A stretch of 64,000 bases of DNA from an uncultured Ferrovum sp. (GTDB lineage: Bacteria; Pseudomonadota; Gammaproteobacteria; Burkholderiales; Ferrovaceae). The translations under genes were made by a program, and so were the position numbers. How positions within the stretch are numbered: position 1 is the first letter of the stretch; every line of letters begins with the position of its first letter. Shown in pieces: positions 29,441-40,308 of this stretch. Where the stretch lies: positions 91,347-155,346 of the forward strand of contig CAITLJ010000021.1 of assembly GCA_903893215.1 (NCBI GenBank). The letters run 5' to 3'. The notes under the pieces were generated by a model. That model ran no database searches, was not told where the DNA came from, and was given only the letters and a program-made list of their open reading frames with translations.

Positions 29441-30280
29441 TCACCGAGCGGTGGTGTCCGCCATGCTGACCTTGTCAGCCGGCTGGGCAGCTTCCGCTTG
29501 CTTGGCTTTCTGCTCCTTGACCCAGGCGGCGTAGTCTTCGGGGCTCTTCGCCTCGACCACGATGGGCATGTAGCCGTGTTCCTTGCCGCAGATCTGGCTG
29601 CACTGGCCACGGTAGATGCCGGCTTCGTTCGCCTGGAACCAGGTGTCCTTGATGAAGCCGGGAATGCCGTACTGGTTCACGCCCAGTTGCGGCACATACC
29701 AGCCATGGATCACGTCGTTGGCCGTGATCAGCAGGCGGATCTTCTTGCCAACTGGCACCACCACGTTGTTGTCAGTCTCGAGCAGATAGTGCTCGTTGGT
29801 GATCTTGCCATGCTCTTCCGGCGAGCCGATCTGGTCGCGCGGGGTCGACAGGGTGGCATACAGCTTGACGCCGTCATTCAGGTAGTCGTACTGCCACTTC
29901 CACTGGTAAGCGGTGACCTTGATGGTCATATCCGGGTTGCTGGCGTCTTTCATGGCCAGCACGGTGCGCGTGGCCGGGAAAGCGATCACGGCCAGGATCA
30001 CAAAGGGGATCAGCGTCCAGATCACTTCAACCAGATGGTTTTCGTGGAAGTTGGCGGCCACAGCGCCTTTCGACTTGCGGTGGGCGAACAGCGAATAAAA
30101 CATCACGCCGAACACCACCACGAAGATGGCCAGGCAGACCCACAGGATTTCCATGTGCAGGCCATAAATCTGCATGGAAATCGGCGTCTTCGGCGCAGGA
30201 ATGTTGACGTCGTAGCCGGCCAGTGCCAGCGCCGGCAGGCTGGCGGCAATCGCCCCTGCGATCACGCGAAGTTTCTTCAT
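29441..30280 (-). CDS. coxB: Cytochrome c oxidase subunit II
   Basis: CuA-bearing subunit receiving electrons from cytochrome c. It has a signal peptide or first helix (VIAGAIAASLPALALAG), two transmembrane segments and a C-terminal cupredoxin domain. The CuA motif is RGQCSQICGKEHGYMPI, with the upstream histidine in NDVIHGWYVP. The 279-residue frame starts at MKKLRV. There is no fused cytochrome c domain. First gene of the minus-strand cox operon. Confidence 0.97.
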   Translation of the reverse strand: MKKLRVIAGAIAASLPALALAGYDVNIPAPKTPISMQIYGLHMEILWVCLAIFVVVFGVMFYSLFAHRKSKGAVAANFHENHLVEVIWTLIPFVILAVIAFPATRTVLAMKDASNPDMTIKVTAYQWKWQYDYLNDGVKLYATLSTPRDQIGSPEEHGKITNEHYLLETDNNVVVPVGKKIRLLITANDVIHGWYVPQLGVNQYGIPGFIKDTWFQANEAGIYRGQCSQICGKEHGYMPIVVEAKSPEDYAAWVKEQKAKQAEAAQPADKVSMADTTAR

Positions 30281-30308
30281 GGTTAAGTGCCCTGTGTCGC
30301 TCTGAAAG

Positions 30309-30824
30309 TTATTTTTCAACCCGCAACAAAGCCCGCAGTTCTTCTGCCAGTCGGGCTTTGTCCTCGTCCATCATCATCCGTCCGATCACCGCCTCGCGGC
30401 CATGCGATCTGACGCGTAATTCCACCCGGCTCCGCCGGGTACTGCAAACCACGGTGCACCAGTGGCGGTTCCACGAACGCTGCCAAAGGCGCGACCGAAT
30501 GCGCAGTTCATGCTGCAACTCCGAGCCGTCTATCACGATGCGCTCATAGTCGAGATCGTGACCCGACAGCCAGCGAAATGCCCACCACAAGCCCAGCCAC
30601 TCCAGACCAGCAAACGGCAGCACCGGCCACGCTCCGTAAAGCAGCGTGATGGCCAGCCCCACACCTACCGTGGTGCCGCCGACGATCAGCAAGGCCAGAC
30701 GCTGACCCAAACGACTCAACGAGCGGTTGCGCAGTACTTCATGCACGAATTCAGGCTGACGCGGCATGGTGCCGACGTCCTGGTCCAACGCTTTGCCTGC
30801 GAGGTCAACCGAACGCTGTTCCAT
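30309..30824 (-). CDS. DUF2244 membrane protein
   Basis: A 171-residue protein with two adjacent hydrophobic segments (about 40-80, LALLIVGGTTVGVGLAI and LPFAGLEWLGLWWAF) and a C-terminal Arg-rich beta region (VELRVRSHGREAVIGR). This matches DUF2244, often encoded beside coxB. The start at 30824 follows TGAGGAT four bases after yacG. Function unknown; proximity suggests a link to respiration or to the yacG operon. Confidence 0.82.
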   Translation of the reverse strand: MEQRSVDLAGKALDQDVGTMPRQPEFVHEVLRNRSLSRLGQRLALLIVGGTTVGVGLAITLLYGAWPVLPFAGLEWLGLWWAFRWLSGHDLDYERIVIDGSELQHELRIRSRLWQRSWNRHWCTVVCSTRRSRVELRVRSHGREAVIGRMMMDEDKARLAEELRALLRVEK

Positions 30825-30828
30825 ATCC

Positions 30829-31050
30829 TCAGCCTTCAGAAGATAACATGTCGGTTTCAGGCGCCGCAAGGCTTGCGGGGTCAACCGGGCCAGATTCTGC
30901 CGGGACGCGATAACTCTCGTTGGCCCAGTGTCCCAGGTCGATCAGGCGGCAGCGTTCGGAACAAAACGGCCGCCATTGATTCTCCGGCGCATACAGGGCC
31001 GGCCGGGCGCACTGCGGGCAACTGACGGTTCGGGCAGCGCGGCGCGTCAT
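30829..31050 (-). CDS. yacG: DNA gyrase inhibitor YacG
   Basis: Zinc-binding protein of 73 residues that in E. coli binds GyrB and inhibits gyrase. The four zinc cysteines are in [10 protein letters not shown] and [13 protein letters not shown]. The order coaE-zapD-yacG is the standard proteobacterial cluster. Confidence 0.93.
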   Translation of the reverse strand: MTRRAARTVSCPQCARPALYAPENQWRPFCSERCRLIDLGHWANESYRVPAESGPVDPASLAAPETDMLSSEG

Positions 31051-31054
31051 GGCG

Positions 31055-32116
31055 TCAGAGATTGCAGTAAGCGATCAGGAAGGGCACATCCTGCGCATGC
31101 AGGCAGGGGCGCAATCCTGGGCTGTTGCTGATGAAGCGGATGTTCAGCGCGTACTTGTTGGCGCTGATTTCCGGCACGCAGTCCAGACCGTCAGGCAGCT
31201 GCAGCCGCAGCATCTGCGCCGGGCGCAGGATCGGCATCTGCTGGAAGGTGCCACGCCGCGCAAGCTGCTGGGTGTCCTCACCGCTTTCGCGCAGGAAGCG
31301 CAGCACGGTGCGCAGTGCGCGGTGCAGCGGCTGCAGGGGCTCTAGCCATGCCTGCAGCTGTCCTTGCCGCACGTAGGACGGCTGGTGCAGCCAATGATGG
31401 TAGCCGGGCAGATCGAACTCGCACGCGCCACCGGGAATGTTGAAGCGGCTGCGGATCGCCATCAGCCACTCGTTGTCGCGCAGGTGCTGGCCAAACTTGC
31501 CCTGGGTGGCGTGCAGCGCACTGGCCGCGCCACTGACTTCGGCCACGGCTTCATCCAGACGATCACCCGACACCCCCGGGTTGCCGCGCAGGGACTCAAG
31601 CAACACCCGCTGCCGCTCAAGTTCCTGCAGCAGATCGCTCTTCATGTCGGCACGCGAGCCGGCGTCCAGAATCTCGAACAGCCGCGAGAACGCCACCTCG
31701 TGGTCCCGCGCCGTTTCCCGACGCATGAACAGCAGTACGCGCTCGTACATGTCCTCCAGACGCAACAGGGTGCGCACTCGCTCGTTGAGCGGATACTCGT
31801 AGGTGATCATGCGCGGTGTGGCCGCAGCCGGCGCGGGATCGCGCTGATGCGCAGCATTCACGGTGCCTGTGCCTGCGCCGGTACCGGGCATGAGCGCGGC
31901 ACCAGGACCGGCGCTGGCATGCTCTGCGCCTGCAAACACCTTGCCTGGCGACCCGACAGGACGGCTCGCGGCCTGCCCGATGGCAGAAGACGGCACGACC
32001 GGCCCGCCCGGAGGCAAACCGAGGTCCAGCGACAGGCTCACCGGGGCCGCTGCGCGCGCCGACACCGCGGCACCGAGGGCACCGGGCACCGCGCCGGTAG
32101 GCGAGCGTCCTAACAT
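31055..32116 (-). CDS. zapD: Cell division protein ZapD with a long N-terminal extension
   Basis: FtsZ-bundling protein. Residues from about 103 onward ([20 protein letters not shown] to the end) are a normal-length ZapD domain. Before it lies an unusual extension of about 100 residues, rich in Ala, Gly, Pro and Ser. The start at 32116 has AGGA at correct spacing; the internal ATG at 31810, where usual ZapD would begin, has no ribosome-binding site and would leave a 310-bp gap in a tight operon. An ATG at 32122 overlaps the coaE stop but has no room for its ribosome-binding site. Confidence 0.85.
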   Translation of the reverse strand: MLGRSPTGAVPGALGAAVSARAAAPVSLSLDLGLPPGGPVVPSSAIGQAASRPVGSPGKVFAGAEHASAGPGAALMPGTGAGTGTVNAAHQRDPAPAAATPRMITYEYPLNERVRTLLRLEDMYERVLLFMRRETARDHEVAFSRLFEILDAGSRADMKSDLLQELERQRVLLESLRGNPGVSGDRLDEAVAEVSGAASALHATQGKFGQHLRDNEWLMAIRSRFNIPGGACEFDLPGYHHWLHQPSYVRQGQLQAWLEPLQPLHRALRTVLRFLRESGEDTQQLARRGTFQQMPILRPAQMLRLQLPDGLDCVPEISANKYALNIRFISNSPGLRPCLHAQDVPFLIAYCNL

Positions 32117-32118
32117 GG

Positions 32119-32796
32119 TCATTCCTGCGAGCCTCCGTCGGGGTCTGCATGCAACAGATGGGCCGAATCATGCACCCACTGAGCGGCGAAGACCAGATAG
32201 CGTTCGTGCAGACCCTGGACCGCTCCGCGCAAATCAAGCATTTCGGACGAATTTTCGATCACATCATCCGCGACTGCAAGCCGTTCGGCACGCGAAGCTT
32301 GCGCCGCCATAATGGCATCGACCTGGGCCTCGGTCACGCCGGGGCGGCGCAGTGCCCGGATGCGCTGCACCCCCTCCGTGCAATCGATCGCCAGTACGCG
32401 CTGCACCCGTCGCGCCCAGGCACCCGACTCGACAAACAGCGGCACGGCAAGCACCGCATAAGGCTGTGACACCCGCTGCAGCGCATCGGTGGCGGCGGCC
32501 CGGATCATGGGGTGAAGGATACCCTCCAGCGCCATGCGCGCTGCCGGATCGGCAAACACAAGGGCACGCATCGCGGCACGATCCAGCGCACCTTCGGCGG
32601 TCAACAGGTGGGGGCCAAAGCGCCCGGTCAACGCCGGTAGCGCCGCGCCGCCCGGCGCGGTGAGTTGATGGGCCAGCACGTCGGTGTCGATCACCGCTGC
32701 CCCGGCCGCCTCGAACAGTGCGGCGGCCGTACTCTTGCCGGAAGCAATGCCGCCGATCAGGGCAACCGTCCACGGCTGCGCGCCAGTGGTCACCAC
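32119..32796 (-). CDS. coaE: Dephospho-CoA kinase
   Basis: Last step of CoA synthesis. P-loop LIGGIASGKST near the N-terminus, DTDVLAHQLTAPGG and the lid region RVLAIDCTEGVQRIRALRR are family hallmarks. The 225-residue frame begins with GTG at 32796, overlapping the end of pilD by seven bases. It completes the CoA pathway together with coaD. Confidence 0.95.
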   Translation of the reverse strand: MVTTGAQPWTVALIGGIASGKSTAAALFEAAGAAVIDTDVLAHQLTAPGGAALPALTGRFGPHLLTAEGALDRAAMRALVFADPAARMALEGILHPMIRAAATDALQRVSQPYAVLAVPLFVESGAWARRVQRVLAIDCTEGVQRIRALRRPGVTEAQVDAIMAAQASRAERLAVADDVIENSSEMLDLRGAVQGLHERYLVFAAQWVHDSAHLLHADPDGGSQE

Positions 32797-33704
32797 CAGG
32801 GCCCGGGATGAAACAGGCCGAGCAGTCCTCCGTAAGCCAGGAAAGGACCGAAGGGGATAGGCGCGCGCCGGTCATGGCCGGCACAGAGCATGGCGATACC
32901 GCCGCACAGGGCGCCGAGCAGCGAAGCCAGCAGAATGATGTTGGGTAGTGCCGCCCAGCCAAGCCATGCCCCGAGCGCGGCCAGCAGCTTGAAATCACCG
33001 GCTCCCATGCCGTCCTTGCCGGTGACCAGACGGAAGACCGTGGTGACGGTCCAGAGCAGGCCATAGCCCGCCACAGCACCACAGACCGCATCTGGCAGTC
33101 CGACGAAACCACCCAGCACATTCACCAGCAGTCCGGCCCACACCAGCGGCAGCGTCAGGTCGTCCGGCAGATACAGGGTATCCAGGTCGATGAACGTGAG
33201 CGCCACCAGGGTCCAGACCAATCCGAGGCCTGCGGCAGTCTGCAGGGTGGGGCCATACGTGGCGGCCACCGCACCGGCCAACACAGCGCTGAGCAGTTCC
33301 ACGAAGGGATAGCGCGGCGAAATCGGGTGAGCACAACCCGCACAGCGCCCCCGCAACAACACATAACTCAGCAGGGGGACGTTCTGCCAGGCGCGGATCG
33401 GCGCCCGGCATTGCGGGCAATGCGAGGCTGGCTGCGACAGGCTGTAGTTAAGGCCAACCCGGGCGGCGGCGCTGTCCGGTGCCAGTTGCGCCACCAGCTG
33501 CAGATCGAGCTCAGGGGTGCGCAGGCGCTCCGTGAGCAAGGCGGGGGCCTGCTCGTGCAACCAGTTCAGGCAGTCCATCGTCCAGTCGCGCGCCATCATG
33601 GCCGGCATGCGCCCGATCACCACGTTCAGGAAGCTGCCCACCAGCAACCCGAGCACTGCGCAGCTCCACACCAGCCCGAGCGGCTGCCACAAGACGGCCA
33701 ACAC
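32790..33704 (-). CDS. pilD: Prepilin peptidase PilD
   Basis: Bifunctional membrane aspartic protease and N-methylase that processes type IV prepilins and type II secretion pseudopilins. The tetra-cysteine zinc motif (CPQCRAPIRAW and CAGCAHPI) and both catalytic aspartates (IDLDTLYLPDDLT and GAGDFKLLAALG) are present in 304 residues with about eight helices. It starts with GTG directly after the pilC stop (TGAGTG). Confidence 0.95.
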   Translation of the reverse strand: MLAVLWQPLGLVWSCAVLGLLVGSFLNVVIGRMPAMMARDWTMDCLNWLHEQAPALLTERLRTPELDLQLVAQLAPDSAAARVGLNYSLSQPASHCPQCRAPIRAWQNVPLLSYVLLRGRCAGCAHPISPRYPFVELLSAVLAGAVAATYGPTLQTAAGLGLVWTLVALTFIDLDTLYLPDDLTLPLVWAGLLVNVLGGFVGLPDAVCGAVAGYGLLWTVTTVFRLVTGKDGMGAGDFKLLAALGAWLGWAALPNIILLASLLGALCGGIAMLCAGHDRRAPIPFGPFLAYGGLLGLFHPGPWW

Positions 33705-34952
33705 TCAGACCACCGACCCCATTTTGAAGATTGGCATGTACATCGCCACCACGAGGCCGCCGATCAGACCGCCCAGGATCACCATGATGGCCGGTTCGAT
33801 CAGGCTGGAGATGGCGCTCACGGCATCATCCACCTCGGCTTCGTAAAAATCGGCCACCTTGGTCAGCATGGCATCGAGCGAGCCGGACTCCTCGCCAATC
33901 GACGCCATCTGCAGCAGCATGTTGGGGAACACCCCGGTAGCCTGCATGGCCACGGTAAGCGAACTGCCTGTGCTGACGTCGGCTTGAATGCGTTTGGTGG
34001 CCTGATAGAACACATTGTTGCCAGCCGCACCCGCCACCGAATCGAGAGCTTCAACCATGGGCACACCGGCCGCAAACATGGTGCTCAGCGTGCGCGCCCA
34101 ACGCGCCGTGGACGCCTTGTGAAGCAGAGGACCAAAAATGGGCAGGCGCAGCATGCCCCGGTCCATCACCATCTGCATGGCCTCCGAGCGTTTCCAGGCA
34201 GTCATAAAAGCGTAACCGCCAATCGTCAGCGCCCCCAGCATCAACCACCAGTAGTGCACGAAGAAATCGGACAGCGCGATCACCACCAGGGTGGGAAAGG
34301 GCAGGTCGGCGCCAAAGCTGGAGAACAGCTCCTTGAATTGCGGGACCACGAAAATCATGATCACGGCGGTGATCAGCACGGCCACCGCGATCACCGCGGT
34401 GGGATAAAACAGGGCCGAGCGGATCTTGCTCTTCAGCGCCAGCAGTTTTTCCTTGTAGGTGGCCAGCCGGTCGAGCAGGGTATCCAGGATGCCAGCGGCT
34501 TCGCCGGCACCGACCAGGTTGCAGTACAACTGGTCGAAGTACTGGGGACGACGCGAGAAGGCGGTTTGCAGGCTGCTGCCGGTTTCAACATCGGTCCGCA
34601 CGTCGGTAAGCAGGCGGCTGACCGCCGGGTTGCTGCTGCCCTTGGCAACGATCTCGAAACTCTGCAGGAGCGGAACCCCGGCACGCAGCATGGTGGCCAG
34701 TTGGCGGGTAAACAGGGAGATGTCTTTTTCGCTGACCTTGCCCAGCGCACGGCGGCTTTGCCGACGCACCCGCTTGACCTGGATCCCCTGGCGACGCAAG
34801 GTGGCCGTGACCACCGCATCGCCGGAGGCACGCATTTCGCCCTTCAGCAGGCGACCATTGCGGTCTTTGCCTTCCCAGTAAAAGTTGTACTGCTGGACGT
34901 CGGAAGACGTCGGCTTGACGGGCGCCTTACGGGCGGGGGCTGCAACGGCCAT
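33705..34952 (-). CDS. pilC: Type IV pilus inner-membrane platform protein PilC
   Basis: GspF-family platform protein of 415 residues with two repeated T2SSF domains and three transmembrane segments. Recognisable pieces are YNFYWEGKDRNGRLLKGE at the N-terminus, FTRQLATMLRAGVPLLQSFE and the repeat WARTLSTMFAAGVPMVEALD. AAGGAT before the ATG at 34952 supports the start. The usual upstream ATPase gene pilB is absent; the next gene upstream is an unrelated CBS-pair membrane protein. Confidence 0.94.
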   Translation of the reverse strand: MAVAAPARKAPVKPTSSDVQQYNFYWEGKDRNGRLLKGEMRASGDAVVTATLRRQGIQVKRVRRQSRRALGKVSEKDISLFTRQLATMLRAGVPLLQSFEIVAKGSSNPAVSRLLTDVRTDVETGSSLQTAFSRRPQYFDQLYCNLVGAGEAAGILDTLLDRLATYKEKLLALKSKIRSALFYPTAVIAVAVLITAVIMIFVVPQFKELFSSFGADLPFPTLVVIALSDFFVHYWWLMLGALTIGGYAFMTAWKRSEAMQMVMDRGMLRLPIFGPLLHKASTARWARTLSTMFAAGVPMVEALDSVAGAAGNNVFYQATKRIQADVSTGSSLTVAMQATGVFPNMLLQMASIGEESGSLDAMLTKVADFYEAEVDDAVSAISSLIEPAIMVILGGLIGGLVVAMYMPIFKMGSVV

Positions 34953-35156
34953 GATGATCCTTGTGGAGGCGGGCACGCCGGCCCTGCCGGACGGACTCCG
35001 CCCGCCTGAACGGAAGGGGTACAGGCTGCATCATGCACCCGCGCCCGCCTTCAGTAAATATTTCCCACGTCGGCATGGAGAAGTTTTTATGCGCTGGATC
35101 AGCACCTTCCACCCGCTGGCGCAGGCTTTTCCGCAAGCCGGAACGACCGCCCCGGA

Positions 35157-36428
35157 TCAGGAGAGCTGACTGAGGCCGATCCGCACCATGCGGATCATGC
35201 GGTCTTGCGTCTGTACGATCTCGATCGGATAACCGTCGATTTTCACGCTGGTACCCGGCTCGGGGATGTCCTCGAGGTATTCCAGGATGCGTCCATTGAT
35301 GGTCTTCGGACCGTCGATCCGGAAGCGCAGGTTGAGTTTGCGGTTGAGTTCGCGCAGGCTGCACCCCCCCTCCACCAGCACCACGTCGGAACTCTCGTGG
35401 TGGATGTGGCGTGCGTTGGTCAGCGGCCGGCCAGAAAACTCCCCCACGATTTCCTCGAGGATGTCGTCCACCGTGACCAGTCCCTGCAACTCGCCATACT
35501 CGTCCACCACCAGCCCCACCCGGCGGTGGCTTTCCTGAAAGTTCTGCAGTTGCGAGAGCAGCGGCGTGCCAGCCGGAATGAAATAGGGCGGGCGCATGAT
35601 TTCGCGCAACAATTCCACGGTGAGTTCGGTACCGTGCGACTGGTGCAGTACCTTGCGCACATGCAGCACCCCGACAATCTCGTCAAGCTGGCGCGAGTAC
35701 ACCGGTTGCATGGTGTGATGCGAGGTACCAAGTCGCGCACGGATCTCGTCGATCGGATCCTCGATGTCGATCGCCTCGATCTGGTGCCGCGGGGTCATCA
35801 CATCGTCGACCGTGATGTCCTCCAGTCCGAACAGGTTGAGCAGGATGGTCTGGTGTTTGGCCGGAATGTAATGCGCCCCCTCCAGCACGAGGGTGCGCAA
35901 TTCCTCCATGCTGAGCGGCTGGCCCTCCCCGTGATTGGTCGGCTTGAGACGACTGATCCAGAGCAGGGTCTGCACGAACAGATTGACGAACCAGACCACC
36001 GGATAAAACAGGCGCAGCATGGGGGCCAGCACATAACTCACCGCCAGCACGATCGGCTCCGGATAGGCAGCGCCAATCACCTTGGGCGTCACCTCGCTGA
36101 ACACCAAAATGGCCAGCGTGACCAGGATGGTGGCTACGGTAAGTGCAAACTCGCCCTCGCCCACCAGACGCACGGTGATCACCGAGGCCAGCGTGGCAGC
36201 AGCCGCGTTGATGAAGGCATTACCAAGCAGCAACACGCCGAGCAGGCGGTCCGTACGGCTAAGCAAGGCTTCGGCAAGTCGGGCACCACGATGGCCCTTG
36301 CTGACCAGGTGGCGCAGGCGGTACCGGTTGACCGCCATCATGCTGGTCTCGGCCATCGAGAAGAAGCCGGACAACACCAGCAGCACGGCAAGGATCAGGA
36401 ACAGGCCGCGGGTGGAAAGACTGTCCAC
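35157..36428 (-). CDS. HlyC/CorC (CNNM-type) membrane protein with CBS pair
   Basis: A 423-residue inner-membrane protein: an N-terminal DUF21 domain with three or four helices (about 1-190), a CBS pair (about 200-320) and a C-terminal CorC/HlyC domain (DEYGELQGLVTVDDILEEIV). The family is linked to magnesium/cobalt efflux or resistance, but individual substrates vary. GTG 36428 is chosen because it lies just after the upstream gene's stop and gives the canonical start STRGLFLILAVLLVLSGFFS. Confidence 0.88.
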   Translation of the reverse strand: MDSLSTRGLFLILAVLLVLSGFFSMAETSMMAVNRYRLRHLVSKGHRGARLAEALLSRTDRLLGVLLLGNAFINAAAATLASVITVRLVGEGEFALTVATILVTLAILVFSEVTPKVIGAAYPEPIVLAVSYVLAPMLRLFYPVVWFVNLFVQTLLWISRLKPTNHGEGQPLSMEELRTLVLEGAHYIPAKHQTILLNLFGLEDITVDDVMTPRHQIEAIDIEDPIDEIRARLGTSHHTMQPVYSRQLDEIVGVLHVRKVLHQSHGTELTVELLREIMRPPYFIPAGTPLLSQLQNFQESHRRVGLVVDEYGELQGLVTVDDILEEIVGEFSGRPLTNARHIHHESSDVVLVEGGCSLRELNRKLNLRFRIDGPKTINGRILEYLEDIPEPGTSVKIDGYPIEIVQTQDRMIRMVRIGLSQLS

Positions 36429-36433
36429 GACGG

Positions 36434-37270
36434 CTAGATGCGGTGCAGGATGATTTCGAGCACCATCTTTTGCCCGACGTAGGCCAGCGCCAGCACCACG
36501 AATCCCACCATGGTCCAGCGTGCCGCGCGGCGACCGCGCCATCCATAACCCCAGCGACCGATCAGCAGGCCACCGAAGATCGCCCAGGACACCACGCCAA
36601 GCAGAGTCTTGTGGCTGAGGGTGAACGGACGCCCGAACAGCTCTTCCGAAAACAGGATGCCACTGGCCAGCGTGGTGGTGAGCAGCACGAAACCGGACAG
36701 CACCAGCTGAAATAGCAGGGTATCCATGGCCACCAGCGAAGGCAGATGCCCCAGCCGTCCACCAACTTCACCCGCATGCAGGCGGCGCTCCTGAATCGCC
36801 ATCAGCGCGGCATGCAGGGCGGCGATGATGAACAGGCTGTAAGCCATCAGGGACGCCAGGATATGCAGGTCGAACGCCAGGCCACGACTGAAGCTGACTT
36901 CCTTGGCCGAATGAAACGCCAGTGGTGCCAGCGAGGCCAGTGCCGCGATGCACAGGATGGCCGGCCGCAGGATACCAAGCGAGGTATGGCGACTGCTGAA
37001 CCAGTAGATCAGCACAGTAAATGCGCCGATCAGCGAGATGGCGTGACCGACCGACAGGTCGAGCCGGCCATCGCGGATCAGGGTGTGCTGCAGCAACAGA
37101 ACATGGGAGATCCACGCCAGCGGCAGCAGCTGATGCACCTGCCGCTCGGCCAGCGACTCGCTGCCGGGGCCGTCATCGCTGCGGCCGCTGCCGAACTGCA
37201 ATTGCAGGTCGCGCAGGCCAAGCAGGCCGTACAACACGGCGGTGATAAGATAGAGCAGCCAATCAATCAT
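36434..37270 (-). CDS. CcsA/HemX-like cytochrome c assembly membrane protein
   Basis: A 278-residue protein with about eight transmembrane helices and the cytochrome c assembly (CcsA-like) pattern; conserved histidines occur in WISHVLLLQHTL and LHILASLMAY. Proteins of this group (YpjD in E. coli nomenclature) are encoded next to ffh and the CorC gene in many proteobacteria, as here. A direct role in heme handling is not proven. Start at 37270. Confidence 0.85.
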   Translation of the reverse strand: MIDWLLYLITAVLYGLLGLRDLQLQFGSGRSDDGPGSESLAERQVHQLLPLAWISHVLLLQHTLIRDGRLDLSVGHAISLIGAFTVLIYWFSSRHTSLGILRPAILCIAALASLAPLAFHSAKEVSFSRGLAFDLHILASLMAYSLFIIAALHAALMAIQERRLHAGEVGGRLGHLPSLVAMDTLLFQLVLSGFVLLTTTLASGILFSEELFGRPFTLSHKTLLGVVSWAIFGGLLIGRWGYGWRGRRAARWTMVGFVVLALAYVGQKMVLEIILHRI

Positions 37271-37447
37271 GGATGGGACCGTCGGCACGCGGCGTGCGCA
37301 ACACAGGTCGTGGACCGGAATTCGGCCAGTTTACCCGAAGCCCAAGGGATGCGTGCTGTCTGGTCGGCGGCGGTTGTCGCCCGATACAACCCCACGCTCC
37401 GATCCATGACCGGAAGGCTGGTCTCCACCTCTCGCTGCAAGGTCGTC

Positions 37448-38800
<1,353 letters not shown>

Positions 38801-38802
38801 GC

Positions 38803-39504
38803 ATGAACACCACCTCCAGCTACAAATATTACGACCTGGTGATGGCGGCGTTCGTCACGCTGCTGATCTGTTCCAACGTGATCGGTGCAGCCAAGCTGGT
38901 CACACTGCCCTTCGGTTCACTTGGCAACTTCACGTTCGGCGCCGGGGTGCTGTTCTTCCCGATCTCCTACATCTTCGGCGATGTGCTCACCGAAGTGTAT
39001 GGCTATGCGCGGGCGCGCAAAGTGGTGTGGGCCGGTTTTGCCGCGCTGATCTTTGCCAGCTTCATGAGCTGGGTGGTGGTGGCGCTGCCGCCGGCCAGCG
39101 GCTGGAATAACCAGCCGGCTTACGAAACCGTGTTTGGCGCCACCCCGCGCATCGTGCTGGCCTCGCTGCTGGCCTTCTGGGCCGGCGAGTTCATGAACTC
39201 GCTGGTGCTCGCCAAGATGAAAGTCTGGAGCCAGGGACGCAACCTGCTGTCGCGCTTCGTGGGATCCACCGTGGTGGGCGAAGCCGTCGATTCATTGCTG
39301 TTTTACCCGATCGCGTTCTGGGGTATCTGGCCGGATGCGCTGGTGATCCAGGTGATGATCACCAATTACCTGCTCAAGAGCGGCTGGGAACTGGTCATCT
39401 TTCCCGTCACCAAGCGCATCGTGTTGTGGCTGAAGCGCGTGGAGCAGGAAGACTTTTACGACACCGACACCAACTTCAATCCATTCATCCTGAACGAAGA
39501 GTGA
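38803..39504 (+). CDS. yhhQ: Queuosine precursor transporter (YhhQ/DUF165)
   Basis: Inner-membrane transporter of 233 residues with about six helices, importing queuosine precursors such as preQ0/preQ1. Family hallmarks are GVLFFPISYIFGDVLTEVYGY and FVGSTVVGEAVDSLLFYP. It starts two bases after ffh, so it is probably cotranscribed. Confidence 0.93.
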   Translation: MNTTSSYKYYDLVMAAFVTLLICSNVIGAAKLVTLPFGSLGNFTFGAGVLFFPISYIFGDVLTEVYGYARARKVVWAGFAALIFASFMSWVVVALPPASGWNNQPAYETVFGATPRIVLASLLAFWAGEFMNSLVLAKMKVWSQGRNLLSRFVGSTVVGEAVDSLLFYPIAFWGIWPDALVIQVMITNYLLKSGWELVIFPVTKRIVLWLKRVEQEDFYDTDTNFNPFILNEE

Positions 39505-39514
39505 TCAGGGCGGG

Positions 39515-39539
39515 GCAGGTGCGCTCAGTGCGCGCCTGC
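39515..39539. terminator. Hairpin between converging yhhQ and plsY
   Basis: A 10-bp stem (GCAGGTGCGC with GCGCGCCTGC, one G-U pair) closes a 5-nt loop. There is no T-run, so a terminator role is tentative. Confidence 0.4.
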
Positions 39540-39578
39540 TGACGCCGGCGCGACATCGGGGCGCCCGCCCCAGCGCCT

Positions 39579-40229
39579 TCAGCGCCGCTTAAAGGCGGCC
39601 TCCTCGCCAGCCAGCAATTTGCGGATATTGCTGCGGTGACGCCAGATCAACAGCACCGACATCAGCAGCACCACCAGCCTGGTGACGGCGTTGTGCACGG
39701 TGAGCAGCGCAAACAGCGGCGCCATGATGGCGGCACTCAGTGCAGCCACCGAAGATACCCGGGTGAACAGGAACACCGCCACCCACACCAGCAAGGTACC
39801 GAGGCCTAGCGGCCAATGCAGCACCAGCAGCAATCCGGCCGCCGTAGCCACGCCCTTGCCCCCCTGAAAGCGGAAGAACACCGGATACAGATGCCCCAGA
39901 AAGGCGGCCAACGCCACCAGTGCCAGCACCGTGTTGACCTGCGCCAGGCCGGTCTGCACGCTGCTGCCGGCTGCATCCAGCGCTGCGCCCGGCAGCAGGA
40001 AGGCCTGGGCAAGCCACAGTGCCAGCATGCCCTTCAGCGTGTCGCCAATCAGGGTGAGCAAGGCCGCGGTGCGGTTGCCACCACGCAGCATGTTGGTGGC
40101 CCCCGGGTTGCCCGAACCAAAGGTACGCGGATCGGGCAGCCGGAACATCCGGCTGGTGACCACGGCAAACGAGACCGAACCGAGCAGGTAGGCAACGGCA
40201 ATCAGCAGGCAGGGTGTCAGCAATTCCAC
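39579..40229 (-). CDS. plsY: Glycerol-3-phosphate acyltransferase PlsY
   Basis: Membrane enzyme that acylates glycerol 3-phosphate with acyl-phosphate, the first step of phospholipid synthesis. The 216 residues contain the motifs YLLGSVSFA, GSGNPGATNMLR and GHLYPVFFRFQGGKGVATA. Starts with GTG at 40229. Divergent from folB. Confidence 0.95.
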   Translation of the reverse strand: MELLTPCLLIAVAYLLGSVSFAVVTSRMFRLPDPRTFGSGNPGATNMLRGGNRTAALLTLIGDTLKGMLALWLAQAFLLPGAALDAAGSSVQTGLAQVNTVLALVALAAFLGHLYPVFFRFQGGKGVATAAGLLLVLHWPLGLGTLLVWVAVFLFTRVSSVAALSAAIMAPLFALLTVHNAVTRLVVLLMSVLLIWRHRSNIRKLLAGEEAAFKRR

Positions 40230-40308
40230 AGGGCAGGGTTCTCGTTGGCAAGGTGTTGATGCGGGTCGCTAGTATACAATCCGCCGTTTCCAGCATTGCC
40301 GGACCGTC

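Noticed and set aside
27640..29469. Plus-strand open frame of 609 codons opposite coxA
   Set aside because: coxA is certain; the antisense product is His/Gly/Asp-rich, a mirror of membrane-protein codons.
35057..35068. AATATTTCCCAC shared with position 91-102
   Set aside because: A 12-base match in two AT-rich leaders in different orientation to their genes; too short and unsupported to call a regulatory motif.
36746..37447. Extension of the ffh frame upstream of 37448
   Set aside because: Antisense to the CcsA-like gene and unrelated to SRP proteins; the ATG at 37448 has a ribosome-binding site and the standard N-terminus.
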